Assembly: GCF_000720135.1 (NCBI RefSeq)
Contig: NZ_JOIU01000026.1
Location: 1 to 64,000 of the forward strand
Length of the DNA stretch: 64,000 nucleotides
Direction: 5' to 3'
Origin: Streptomyces sp. NRRL S-1022
Lineage (GTDB): Bacteria; Actinomycetota; Actinomycetes; Streptomycetales; Streptomycetaceae
Positions within the stretch are counted from its first letter, which is position 1; each line of letters begins with the position of its first letter. This document shows positions 27,036-35,374 of this stretch, piece by piece. The translations under genes and the position numbers were made by a program. A model generated the notes under the pieces. It worked only from the letters and a program-made list of their open reading frames with translations. It searched no databases and was not told the origin of the DNA.

Positions 27036-27941
27036 TCAGCCCTTGACCGCGCCCTCGCCGACCCCGCGGAAGAAGTACCGCTGGAGGCAGGCGAAGAGGG
27101 CGATGAGCGGGGCCACGGCGATCACGGTCCCGGCGGCGACGAGGCGTTCGTCGTTGGCGAAGGTGCCGTGCAGGTAGTTCAGGCCGATGGTCAGGGTGAA
27201 CCTGGAGGGGTCGCTCAGCACGATCAGCGGCCACAGGAAGTCGTCCCAGGCGCCCATGAAGGCGAAGACCGCGACGACCGCGAGGGTGCCCCGCACCGAC
27301 GGCAGGGCCACGTGCCAGAACCGCTGCCAGACGTGGGCGCCGTCGACGTAGGCCGCCTCCTCGATCTCGTAGGGCAGGTTGCGGAAGGCGCCCCGCATCA
27401 GCAGCACGTTCATCGCGCCGACGGCGCCGGGCAGTACGACCCCGATCAGCGTGTTGTTCAGGCCGAGTTCGCGCATGGTGGTGAACTGGGCGATGACGAT
27501 GCCCTCGACGGGCACGAGCATCGCCAGCACGAACACGAGGGTGGCCGCGCCCCGGCCGCGGTAGCGCAGCCGGGCCAGGGCGTACCCGGCGAGTGCGGAG
27601 CCGACGCAGTTGGTGACGACGTTGGCGGTGGCGACCTTCAGGGAGTTCAGGGCGTAGTCCCAGACCGGGATGGTGTCGGCGACCCGGGCGTAGTTGTGCA
27701 GGGTGGGGTGGCCGGGCAGGAACCGGGGCGGGGAGCTGTAGATGTCCTCGGTGGGGCCCTTGAGGGAGGTGGACAGCTGCCACAGGAACGGGCCGGCGGT
27801 CAGGGCGAGGACGGCGAGCAGCAGCAGGTAGCGCCAGGCCAGCTCGCCGGCCCGGATCCGGCGGCCGTGCCCGTCCGTGACGCGCGGCTCGCGGGCCGCG
27901 GTGGCCGGCCGCTCGGGCCGTACCCGCTCCAGGACGCTCAA
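27036..27941 (-). CDS. Carbohydrate ABC transporter permease (MalG type)
   Basis: A 301-residue inner-membrane permease with six helices. The EAA loop that contacts the ATPase is EIEEAAYVDGAHVWQRFWHV. Two such permeases in tandem with a sugar-binding lipoprotein make a CUT1-type importer for oligosaccharides. No ATPase gene is in the operon; in Streptomyces the shared ATPase MsiK commonly serves such systems. The TTG start overlaps the TGA stop of the preceding permease gene. Confidence 0.88.
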   Translation of the reverse strand: MSVLERVRPERPATAAREPRVTDGHGRRIRAGELAWRYLLLLAVLALTAGPFLWQLSTSLKGPTEDIYSSPPRFLPGHPTLHNYARVADTIPVWDYALNSLKVATANVVTNCVGSALAGYALARLRYRGRGAATLVFVLAMLVPVEGIVIAQFTTMRELGLNNTLIGVVLPGAVGAMNVLLMRGAFRNLPYEIEEAAYVDGAHVWQRFWHVALPSVRGTLAVVAVFAFMGAWDDFLWPLIVLSDPSRFTLTIGLNYLHGTFANDERLVAAGTVIAVAPLIALFACLQRYFFRGVGEGAVKG

Positions 27942-28825
27942 CGCTCCTCCTTCCGGTCGGCGCGCAGCACGAGCAGCATCAGGGCGACGGTGACGGCGAA
28001 CACGACGACGGACAGGGCGGAGGCGTAGCCGACCCGGCCGGTGAGGCCGGTGCCGGTGCGCTGGACGAGCATGACGAGGGTGGTGTCCTCGCCGGCCGGG
28101 CCGCCGTCCGGGCCGGCCATCAGGTAGACCTCGGAGAACACCTTGAAGGCGGCGACGGACGACAGTGCGGCGACCAGCACCATGGTGGAGCGCACGGCGG
28201 GCACGGTGACGGAGAGGAAGCGGCGCACCGGCCCGGCGCCGTCCACGGCGGCGGCCTCGTGCAGTTCGCGCGGCACGTTCGCCAGCGCGGCCAGATAGAT
28301 GATCATGTAGTAGCCGAGGCCCTTCCACACCGTGACCGCCATGGCGCTCAGCAGGAGCAGCCACTGGTCGCTCAGGAACCCGATCCGGCCGACCCCCACG
28401 GTCTCCAGCAGGGAGTTGACCAGGCCGCGCTCGTCCAGCAGCCACACCCAGATCAGCCCGACCACGACGATCGAGGCGACGACCGGGGTGTAGAAGGCGG
28501 AGCGGAAGAAGCTGATGCCGGGGATGTTCCGCTGCACCAGCAGCGCGAGCAGCAGCGGCAGGAGGACGAGGGCGGGTACGACGCCGGCGATGTACAGGGT
28601 GCTGTTGCGCAGGCCGGTCCAGAACATGTCGTCGTGGAGCAGTTCGCGGAAGTTGGCGAGGCCCACGAAGCGGCCGGGGACGAGGGTGCGGCGGTCGGTG
28701 AGGGAGTTCACCAGGGTGGAGGCGAACGGCCAGAGCACGAAGGCGCCGGTGACGAGCAGTCCGGGCGCGGCGAACAGCCAGGGGCTGGACGGCAGCTGGC
28801 GCCTGACGCGGGAGGGGGTGGCCAT
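27938..28825 (-). CDS. Carbohydrate ABC transporter permease (MalF type)
   Basis: A 295-residue permease with six membrane helices and the EAA loop ELHEAAAVDGAGPVRRFLSV. It pairs with the downstream MalG-type permease and the upstream binding lipoprotein (6 bp gap) to import oligosaccharides. The enzyme genes that follow indicate released N-glycan or mannose oligosaccharide as the substrate, although this cannot be read from the permease sequence. Confidence 0.88.
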   Translation of the reverse strand: MATPSRVRRQLPSSPWLFAAPGLLVTGAFVLWPFASTLVNSLTDRRTLVPGRFVGLANFRELLHDDMFWTGLRNSTLYIAGVVPALVLLPLLLALLVQRNIPGISFFRSAFYTPVVASIVVVGLIWVWLLDERGLVNSLLETVGVGRIGFLSDQWLLLLSAMAVTVWKGLGYYMIIYLAALANVPRELHEAAAVDGAGPVRRFLSVTVPAVRSTMVLVAALSSVAAFKVFSEVYLMAGPDGGPAGEDTTLVMLVQRTGTGLTGRVGYASALSVVVFAVTVALMLLVLRADRKEER

Positions 28826-28831
28826 GGCGGG

Positions 28832-30118
28832 TCAGCCCTGCCGGAGCAGCCGGTCGGCGGCGTTGACAGCGTTGTCAAGGGCTTCCTTCGGGCTCTGCTT
28901 GCCCTGGAGCGCCTTGGCGACCTCGTTGCGCAGCGCGGTCTTCATCTGGTCGCTGAACAGTACGGGCGTGTAGTTGACGGCGTTCTTCAGGGACTTGGCG
29001 GCGGCCACGCGTACCCGGGTCTCGTCGGTGCCGTCCTCCTTGGTGAAGTACGGGTCGTCGAGGGAGCCGGCGGTGCTCGGGAAGATGGCGACCTTCTTGG
29101 CGAAGGACATCTGGTGCCGCGCGTCGGTGACGAAGTGCGCGAAGGCGACCGCGGCCGGGGTGTGCCTGCTGCGGGAGCTGACCATCACGCCCATCACGTA
29201 CATGTTGACGTGCCCGGTGCTGGTGATCTGGTCGGTGATGCCGATGTCGCGGTACAGGCTCGGCGCGTTCTTCCTGAAGTTGCCGAGGTCCAGGGCGCTG
29301 CCGGGGTTCATGGCGACGGCGCCGGTGAGGAACTTCTTGCCGGCCGACTCCCCGGTGGCGGTCAGCGCCTGCGGGTCGAGGGCCTTGGCGTCGTACAGCT
29401 TCTTGTACCTGGTGAGCAGTTCCACGCCCTTGGGGTCGTTGAAGGCGAAGCCGGTGCCCTGTTCGTTCATCAGCGGGACGCCGTAGCGCCCGAAGTCCTC
29501 GATGGTGGGCACGTTGGCGAGGGTGGCGACCTTGCCGCCGGTCTCGCCGGCCATCCGCAGCGCGTCGGCGAAGAGTTCGTCGTACGTCTTCGGCGGCCGC
29601 TCGGGGTCGAGACCGGCCTGCCGGAACAGCGCCTTGTTGTAGAAGAGCGGGCCGGTGTTGAGGTACCAGGGGAAGGCGTACGTGCCCTTCCTGCCCGGTA
29701 TGCGGTGGCCGGCCCAGGCGCCGGGCAGGTACTCGGACCGGTAGGCGCCGGCGGCCTTGTCGAGGTCGAGGGCGAGGCCGGCCTCGGCGAGCGGGGCGAC
29801 CAGGTCCGGGGAGACGTTGACGACGTCGGGCAGGGTGCCGCCGGCCGCCTCGGCGCTGAGCTTGTCCGGGTAGCCCTCGGCGGGCTGGTCGACCCATTTC
29901 ACATGGGTGCCCGGGTACGTGTTCTCGAAGTCGGCGATCAGGCCCTCGAAGTACGGTTTGAAGTTGGCGCGCAGGTTCCAGGTCTGGAAGGTGATGTCGC
30001 CCTCCACCTTGCCGGAGGCGTCGGTCGTACCGCCGTCGTCACCACCCGAACCGCAGGCGCTCAGCGGCAGGACGAGGGCGACGGCAGCGGCGGCGAGGGC
30101 TCTGCGGGACATGGGCAC
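28832..30118 (-). CDS. Sugar ABC transporter substrate-binding lipoprotein
   Basis: A 428-residue extracytoplasmic solute-binding protein (MalE-like, CUT1). The signal ends in the lipobox LPLSAC, with Cys22 as the lipidated residue. Typical features are FQTWNLR, VVNVSPDLVAPLAEAG and FPWYLNTGPLFYNKALF. It would capture oligosaccharide released by GH85. I use GTG at 30118, which has an AAGGGAG site (30130-30136); ATG at 30112 is also possible. It is the first gene of the N-glycan operon. Confidence 0.88.
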   Translation of the reverse strand: MPMSRRALAAAAVALVLPLSACGSGGDDGGTTDASGKVEGDITFQTWNLRANFKPYFEGLIADFENTYPGTHVKWVDQPAEGYPDKLSAEAAGGTLPDVVNVSPDLVAPLAEAGLALDLDKAAGAYRSEYLPGAWAGHRIPGRKGTYAFPWYLNTGPLFYNKALFRQAGLDPERPPKTYDELFADALRMAGETGGKVATLANVPTIEDFGRYGVPLMNEQGTGFAFNDPKGVELLTRYKKLYDAKALDPQALTATGESAGKKFLTGAVAMNPGSALDLGNFRKNAPSLYRDIGITDQITSTGHVNMYVMGVMVSSRSRHTPAAVAFAHFVTDARHQMSFAKKVAIFPSTAGSLDDPYFTKEDGTDETRVRVAAAKSLKNAVNYTPVLFSDQMKTALRNEVAKALQGKQSPKEALDNAVNAADRLLRQG

Positions 30119-30225
30119 GGGGACACGGCTCCCTTGCTGTGTCGGGATGCTGGGTGGCGTCAGAGACCTTGCCCGCGGCCTTCCGAGGAAGTCAATGGAT
30201 TCGCCGGGCTAAAGAAAATCGGCCT

Positions 30226-30237
30226 TCATTAGTGCAG
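30226..30237. promoter_or_regulatory. Possible third operator half-site
   Basis: The sequence TTCATTAGTGCA repeats the CATTAGTG half of the strong operator at 30273-30288. On the minus strand it overlaps a possible -10 (TAATGA) for the ABC operon. Support is one half-site only. Confidence 0.4.
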
Positions 30238-30272
30238 GTCAGAAGCGTTTTGACGCCACGCTTGCCGCAATT

Positions 30273-30288
30273 CACTAATGCGCTTTAG
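30273..30288. promoter_or_regulatory. LacI-type operator O1
   Basis: CACTAATGCGCTTTAG; its reverse complement, CTAAAGCGCATTAGTG, matches the site at 30309-30324 in 13 of 16 positions. The central GCGC is typical of LacI-family sites. It lies just upstream of the lacI -35 and could control both divergent promoters. Confidence 0.7.
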
Positions 30289-30292
30289 GGTC

Positions 30293-30322
30293 TTGACACA
30301 TCCGCGTACTCAAGCGCATTAG
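30293..30322 (+). promoter_or_regulatory. Predicted promoter of the LacI regulator gene
   Basis: TTGACA (30293-30298), an 18-bp spacer and CATTAG (30317-30322). The -10 lies inside the second operator, so bound regulator would block RNA polymerase and repress its own gene. Confidence 0.6.
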
Positions 30323-30324
30323 CA
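30309..30324. promoter_or_regulatory. LacI-type operator O2
   Basis: CTCAAGCGCATTAGCA, the second copy of the operator, in opposite orientation to the first. The GCGC centres are 34 bp apart, about three helical turns, which suits two dimers on one DNA face or a tetramer. Confidence 0.7.
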
Positions 30325-30347
30325 CGCACTCTCCGAAGGGGAGGAAG

Positions 30348-31409
30348 ATGCCGACCAGACGGTCCCCCGCCCGCCGGCCCACGATGAAGGACATCGCCCG
30401 GCGCGCCGGAGTCTCCGAGAGCGCGGTGTCCTTCGCGCTCAACGGCCGCCCCGGCGTCTCCGAGGCCACCCGCGCCCGCGTCCGCCGGGTCGCCGAACAG
30501 CTCGGCTGGCGCCCCAGCACGGCCGCCCGGGCGCTGTCCGGGGAGGGCGCGGCGACGGTCGGCTTCGTCCTGGCGCGTCCCGCCCACACGCTGGGCGTCG
30601 ACTCGTTCTTCCTCCAGCTCGTCTCCGGCATCCAGGAGGTCCTGGCCGAACGGCACCTGGGCCTGCTGTTCCAGGTGGCGCAGGACGTGACCGACGAGTG
30701 CGCGGTGTACCGGCGCTGGTGGGCGGAGCACCGGGTGGACGGCGTCCTGGTGGCCGACCCGCGGGCCGACGACCCGCGCCCCGGCCTGCTGGACGAACTC
30801 GGCCTGCCCGCCGTGGTGATCGGCGGCGCGCCGGACGAACGCCATCCCGGCCTGTCCACCGTCTGGGCGGACGACGCGGGTGCGATGGCCTCGGTCGTGG
30901 ACGAGCTGACCGCCCTCGGCCACCGGCGGATCGTGCACATCGCCGGCCTGCCCGACCTCGCCCACACCCGGCGCCGGACCGCGACCCTGCGCGCGGAGGC
31001 GGAGCGGCGCGGCCTGACCGAGGTCCGCTCGGTGACCACGGACTACTCCGACACCCAGGGCGCGGCCGTGACCCGCCGGGTGCTGAACTCCCCTGCTCCG
31101 CCGACCGCGTTGATCTACGACAACGACGTGATGGCGGTGGCCGGGGTCTCGGCGGCGGCCGGACTGGGCTGCCGTGTACCGGAGGACGTTTCCGTCGTCT
31201 CCTGGGAGGACTCGGCGCTGTGCCGCATGGTCACCCCGCGGCTGTCCGCCCTGTCCCGCGACAGCGCCGAGTTCGGCCGCACGGCCGCCCGCGAACTGCT
31301 CTCCCTGCTCGACGGCGCCCCGGCACGGGCGGTGGGGGTCCCGGTGCCACGGCTGACGGGGCGGGGCAGCACCGCGGCCGTCCGCGCCCCGGGCGGCAGG
31401 GTGCCCTGA
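30348..31409 (+). CDS. LacI family transcriptional regulator of the N-glycan locus
   Basis: A 353-residue repressor. The N-terminal helix-turn-helix and hinge are clear (MKDIARRAGVSESAVSFALNGRPGVSE, about 13-37, then RRVAEQLGWRPSTAARALSG). A periplasmic-binding-like effector domain follows (about 65-345). It starts at ATG 30348 behind GGGGAGGAAG. It is divergent from the ABC-glycosidase operon, and two matching operator sites lie between, so it should repress that operon until a glycan-derived sugar binds. Confidence 0.92.
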   Translation: MPTRRSPARRPTMKDIARRAGVSESAVSFALNGRPGVSEATRARVRRVAEQLGWRPSTAARALSGEGAATVGFVLARPAHTLGVDSFFLQLVSGIQEVLAERHLGLLFQVAQDVTDECAVYRRWWAEHRVDGVLVADPRADDPRPGLLDELGLPAVVIGGAPDERHPGLSTVWADDAGAMASVVDELTALGHRRIVHIAGLPDLAHTRRRTATLRAEAERRGLTEVRSVTTDYSDTQGAAVTRRVLNSPAPPTALIYDNDVMAVAGVSAAAGLGCRVPEDVSVVSWEDSALCRMVTPRLSALSRDSAEFGRTAARELLSLLDGAPARAVGVPVPRLTGRGSTAAVRAPGGRVP

Positions 31410-31516
31410 CCGGCCGCCGGTCCCGGTTCACCGGGCGGATCCCCTCGACGTACTCCCTCCCACCGTGCAGAGTTCTCCTACCCGCCGTCCGTACCGTTGA
31501 GTAGCGAGGAGTGCCC

Positions 31517-32863
31517 GTGAGCAGCTGGGCCGGCCGGAGTGCCGTCGAGATCGCCGCCGCCGTCCGTGAGAAGCGGGTGACACCCCGGGAGGTGGTGGCC
31601 GGGCAGCTCGCCCGCATCGAGCGGCTCGACGGCCGGATCGGGGCGTTCCGGAAGGTCCGGGCGGAGGCGGCGCTCGCCGAGGCCGACGAGCTGGCCTCCC
31701 GCGCCGACCTGGCCGGACTGCCGCTGGCCGGAGTGCCGTTGGCGGTCAAGGACAACCTCGCGGTGCGCGGTGAGGCGGCCCGCAACGGCTCGGCCGCCAC
31801 CCCGGAGGTCCCGGCCGCCGAGGACCATGTGACGGTGGCCCGGCTGCGGGCGGCCGGTGCGGTGGTCGTCGGCCTGACGAACGTGCCCGAGCTGTGCGTC
31901 TTCGGCACCACGGAGGGCCCGTACGGCATCGCCCGCAACCCCTGGGACCTCGCCCGCACGGCCGGCGGCTCCTCCGGCGGCAGCGCGGCGGCGGTCGCCG
32001 CGGGGCTGGTGCCGCTCGCGCTCGGCAACGACGGCATGGGCTCGCTGCGCATCCCCGCCGCGAACTGCGGGCTCGTCACGCTGAAACCGGGGCACGGGGT
32101 GGTGCCGGCCGGGATCGGCAACGGAGACTGGTTCGGGATGTCGGAGAACGGCCCGCTGGCCACGACGGTCGCGGACCTGCGGCTGATGCTGGCGGTCCTC
32201 GCGGACGGGGGGTGCGAGCGCCGGGAGGAGCGGCCCCGCCTCCGCATCGCCGCCGCGGTGCGCAGTCCGCTCGCCGGGGTGAGCGTGAGCCGGCCGTATA
32301 CGACCGCGGTCCGGCAGGCGGCCGGGGTGCTGGCCCGGGCCGGGCACCAGGTGCGGCGGGCCGAGCCGCCGTACCCGCTCTCGCTCGGCGTGACCGCGCT
32401 CCGGCACTGGACGGCGGGCACGGCGGTGGACGCCGAGGGCCTGGACCGGGCGCGGCTGGCCCGCCGGACCCGGGTGCACGCGGCCGTGGGCCGCCCGTTC
32501 GTCCGGCGGGTCCGCACCGGTGCGGACCGTGAACGGCTGCGCGCCCGGCTGACGCCGTTCTTCACCGAGTACGACGTGCTGCTCACCCCCGCGCTGGCCC
32601 GCCGCTCCCCGCGGGCCGGCGCCTGGCACGAACGCGGCTGGCTGCCCAACGTGCTGGCCAACACGGCCTATTCGCCCTTCACCCCGCCGTGGAACCTGAC
32701 CGGCTGGCCCGCCATGTCCGTCCCGGCCGGCGCCCTGCCCTCGGGCGCCCCGTGCGCCGTACAGCTCGTGGGGCGGCCGGGTACGGAGGACCTGCTGCTC
32801 GGTCTGGCGGAGGAGCTGGAGGAGTTGAGCCCGTGGCAGCGGACGGCCCCCGTGGCCGGGTGA
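31517..32863 (+). CDS. Amidase signature family enzyme
   Basis: A 448-residue cytoplasmic amidase of the Ser-cisSer-Lys family. Catalytic Lys78 lies in PLAVKDNLAVRG, the cis-Ser is in TAGGSSGGSAAAVAAG (about 149-163), and the nucleophile Ser176 is in GNDGMGSLRIPA. The usual GTDTGGS is changed to GNDGMGS, which keeps the Ser. It hydrolyses an unknown carboxamide. GTG at 31517 has a GAGGA site 6 bp upstream, so I prefer it over GTG 31511. Physical context gives no substrate clue. Confidence 0.88.
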   Translation: MSSWAGRSAVEIAAAVREKRVTPREVVAGQLARIERLDGRIGAFRKVRAEAALAEADELASRADLAGLPLAGVPLAVKDNLAVRGEAARNGSAATPEVPAAEDHVTVARLRAAGAVVVGLTNVPELCVFGTTEGPYGIARNPWDLARTAGGSSGGSAAAVAAGLVPLALGNDGMGSLRIPAANCGLVTLKPGHGVVPAGIGNGDWFGMSENGPLATTVADLRLMLAVLADGGCERREERPRLRIAAAVRSPLAGVSVSRPYTTAVRQAAGVLARAGHQVRRAEPPYPLSLGVTALRHWTAGTAVDAEGLDRARLARRTRVHAAVGRPFVRRVRTGADRERLRARLTPFFTEYDVLLTPALARRSPRAGAWHERGWLPNVLANTAYSPFTPPWNLTGWPAMSVPAGALPSGAPCAVQLVGRPGTEDLLLGLAEELEELSPWQRTAPVAG

Positions 32864-32956
32864 GGCGGGAGTCGGTGGCGGCCACGCGGGGCGGGGGGGT
32901 GCGGGTCTGCACCGCCGGAGCAGCGTGCGGCGGTCGCGGCGGGCCGGCCCCGGAGG

Positions 32957-33130
32957 TCAGTCCACGCTGGGCAGGATGTGCGGCTCGGCGAGGTCGTCCT
33001 CGTACCCCGCGAGTCGGATCGGGGCGGACCGGGCCCACACGTCGAGACTGCCGAGTTCTCCGGGCCGCCGGCCCGAGCGCTCCGTGTGTTCCTCGGGGCG
33101 CTGTTCGCGCTTCGTCTTCTCCGGTGTCAC
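32957..33130 (-). CDS. 57-residue conserved-looking peptide of unknown function
   Basis: A small gene supported by a near-perfect ribosome site: AAGGAG (33137-33142) lies 6 bp before the GTG start. The product has a charged, Lys/Arg/Glu-rich first half and a distinct second half with LGSLDVWARSAPIRLAG and YEDDLAEPHILPSVD. There is no signal peptide, membrane helix or Cys. The leader-plus-core look could fit a peptide precursor or a small regulatory protein, but no modifying enzyme is adjacent. The long AT-richer upstream region suggests independent regulation. I do not recognise the family with certainty. Confidence 0.65.
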   Translation of the reverse strand: MTPEKTKREQRPEEHTERSGRRPGELGSLDVWARSAPIRLAGYEDDLAEPHILPSVD

Positions 33131-33529
33131 CGCGCACTCCTTATGTGTCGGGTCACCCTCGGGGGCGTACCGGACAGCCTGCGCTCCGGAGCTCGACGCC
33201 CGCTCGGGTCTGGATGGAAGGCCAGTTCGGACGCGGTGGCGCCGGTGTCTCGGTCGGAGCAGGCCGTTGTCGACCGGCTCGCCCCAGGACGGACGATGGG
33301 TGTGGGTGGGACCCCGTACTGCTGTCCGTCCCCTCCAGGTTAGCCAGATGAGCGGGCATCCGCTCGATAGGGAATGCAAACAAGCGGTAACCGATGCGCG
33401 TCCGCCGGCCGCCCAATACCCCCCCCATACGGGGCTGTTTGAAACAAGACGCTCACCCGGACGACCCGGCGAATCACCCATCTGGCCTATGGTGGCGGAC
33501 ACCTGTGCACCCGGTGACGCGGCGCCGGA
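33131..33529. promoter_or_regulatory. 399-bp non-coding region upstream of the small peptide gene
   Basis: No convincing gene is visible. Bases 33340-33450 are clearly less GC-rich than the surroundings and include a small palindrome (GTTTGAAAC at 33438-33446) and a C-run (33418-33427). This is likely the promoter and a long leader for the peptide gene. No clear -35/-10 pair can be chosen. Confidence 0.45.
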
Positions 33530-35047
33530 TCACCACTTGCCGGGCGCGTAGTCCTTCAGGAAGACGCCGTACAGGTCCTCGCCCTCCTCGCCGCGCACGA
33601 CCGGGTCGTAGACGCGGGCGGCGCCGTCGACCAGGTCGAGCGGTGCGTGGAAGCCGGCCTCGGCGAGGCGCAGCTTGTCGTAGTGCGGGCGCTCGTCGGT
33701 GATCCAGCCGGTGTCCACCGAGGTCATGAGGATGGCGTCGGCCTCGAACATCTCCTGGGCGCTGGTCCGCGTCACCATGTTCATCGCGGCCTTGGCGGCG
33801 TTGGTGTTGGGGTGGCCCGCGCCCTTGTAACCGCGGCTGAAGACGCCTTCCATGGCCGAGACGTTCACGACGTACGCCCGTCCGCTGGCCGCCTTCCGCG
33901 CGGCGTCGGCCATCGCCGGGCGGAGCTTGCTGATGAGGATGAACGGCGACGTGTAGTTGCACAGCTGGGTTTCCAGCAGCTCCACCGGAGAGATCTGGTC
34001 GATCGTCTGCACCCAGGTGTTGCTGTCGACGACGTCGGGCAGCAGGCCGCCCGCGTCGATGGCGGTGCCGTCGAGGTGCCGGGCGACGCTGGCGTTGCCC
34101 GCGACCAGGGCGAGATCGGCGACCTTCTGGGCGTCGAGGCTGCTGGTGCCGAGGGGCAGCGCGGCCAGGCCGTCGACGGCGCCGGAGTTGAAGGCGCCGA
34201 TCACGTGGTGGGCGGGCAGCTCCCCGGCGGGCAGCGGGGCGCTCTCGCCCTCGACCAGGGCGGCGTAGGCCGACGGCAGGCGGCGCACGGTCTGCGTGGC
34301 GTTGTTGATCAGGATGTCCAGCGGGCCCGCCTCGGCGACCTGCTCGGCCAGCGCGACGGTCTGGGCCGGGTCGCGCAGGTCGATGCCGACGACCTCCAAG
34401 CGGTGCATCCAGTCCGCCGAGTCCTCCATCGCCTTGAAGCGGCGGATGGCGTCCTTGGGGAACCGCGTGGTGATCGTCGTGTGCGCGCCGTCGCGCAGCA
34501 GGCGCAGCGCGATGTACATGCCGATCTTGGCCCGGCCGCCGGTGAGCAGGGCGCGCTTGCCGGTGAGGTCGGCGCGCGCGTCCCGCTTGCCGCGGTTGAG
34601 GCGGGCGCAGTCCGGACAGAGCTGGTGGTAGAAGTAGTCGACTTCCACGTACCGCGTCTTGCAGGTGTAGCAGGAGCGCGGACGCTGGAGTATCCCCGCG
34701 ATCTTGCCGGTGTCGACCTTGGAGGAGGGCAGGATGCCCTCGGTCTCGTCGTCGATGCGCTCGGCGGAACCGGTGGCGGTGGCCTCCGTCACGGCGCGGT
34801 CGTGCGCGGTCTTGGCGGCCCGGCGCTCCTGGCGGCGGCGCTGCTTCACCGTCCGGTAGATGTGCGAGGTGGCCCGGCGGACCGCGATCGCGTCGGGGTG
34901 GTCGACGTCGATCCGGTCCAGCTCCTCCAGCACGCTCAGGCATACGGCCAGCCGCTCGGGGTCGATGCCGGGCCCGTGGACCAGCTCGTCCACGGAGGCG
35001 TCCGTGGGCATGTCCATGGACGCCGAGCCGTCCTCTGTCACCGTCAT
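33530..35047 (-). CDS. SDR-family protein with N-terminal zinc ribbon
   Basis: A 505-residue protein. Residues about 20-115 are helical and charged. A four-Cys zinc ribbon follows (C126-x2-C129, C144-x2-C147; CYTCKTRY and LCPDC). From about 161 there is a Rossmann fold with the SDR cofactor motif TGGRAKIG (169-176) and the strand LDILINNAT. The usual YxxxK active site is replaced: HPNTNAAKAAMNM keeps the Lys but has no Tyr four residues before. The oxidoreductase activity is therefore doubtful, and a binding or regulatory role is possible. ATG at 35047 is the start. Confidence 0.8.
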   Translation of the reverse strand: MTVTEDGSASMDMPTDASVDELVHGPGIDPERLAVCLSVLEELDRIDVDHPDAIAVRRATSHIYRTVKQRRRQERRAAKTAHDRAVTEATATGSAERIDDETEGILPSSKVDTGKIAGILQRPRSCYTCKTRYVEVDYFYHQLCPDCARLNRGKRDARADLTGKRALLTGGRAKIGMYIALRLLRDGAHTTITTRFPKDAIRRFKAMEDSADWMHRLEVVGIDLRDPAQTVALAEQVAEAGPLDILINNATQTVRRLPSAYAALVEGESAPLPAGELPAHHVIGAFNSGAVDGLAALPLGTSSLDAQKVADLALVAGNASVARHLDGTAIDAGGLLPDVVDSNTWVQTIDQISPVELLETQLCNYTSPFILISKLRPAMADAARKAASGRAYVVNVSAMEGVFSRGYKGAGHPNTNAAKAAMNMVTRTSAQEMFEADAILMTSVDTGWITDERPHYDKLRLAEAGFHAPLDLVDGAARVYDPVVRGEEGEDLYGVFLKDYAPGKW

Positions 35048-35374
35048 CGCGCTGCCGCTTCCCTGATCACCCGCGCAGCGCTCCGACTCGCGCCCGCTTT
35101 CGAACAGCGGATTTTACGGAGCGCCGGGCCGTGGCACCAAACCGCTCCGCCCGCCCGCCCCCGCACCCGGGGCCACCCGGCCGCTCCCACGCGTCGCCGG
35201 GGCGGTCCGCCGGACCCCGGCCGCCCGCCCGCGGCGGGCCCCGCACCGACGGCCGGCCCGCACCGCCACCCGCGTGCAGCACGCGGGTGCGGTGCCGTAC
35301 CGGTGGCGGTGCCGTACGGGCGGCGCGGGGCGGGAACCTCCCTGAGCCCCCGGCCACCCTCGGGGGGGCCGGGG
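35048..35374. other. Intergenic region with palindrome and direct repeats
   Basis: No gene is supported in these 327 bp. The right half carries the SDR gene's upstream sequence. A near-perfect inverted repeat and two 12-bp direct repeats lie at 35267-35317 and are listed separately. Confidence 0.6.
35267..35317. repeat. 11-bp inverted repeat followed by 12-bp direct repeats
   Basis: CACCCGCGTGC (35267-35277) is mirrored by GCACGCGGGTG (35279-35289) around one base. GCGGTGCCGTAC then occurs twice (35289-35300 and 35306-35317), a 17-bp period. It lies downstream of the WS/DGAT gene and may be a terminator or a protein-binding site. Confidence 0.6.

Noticed and set aside
33153..33428. 91-codon minus-strand frame upstream of the small peptide
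   Set aside because: Composition is unlike a real gene and there is no ribosome site; the region is better read as promoter and leader.
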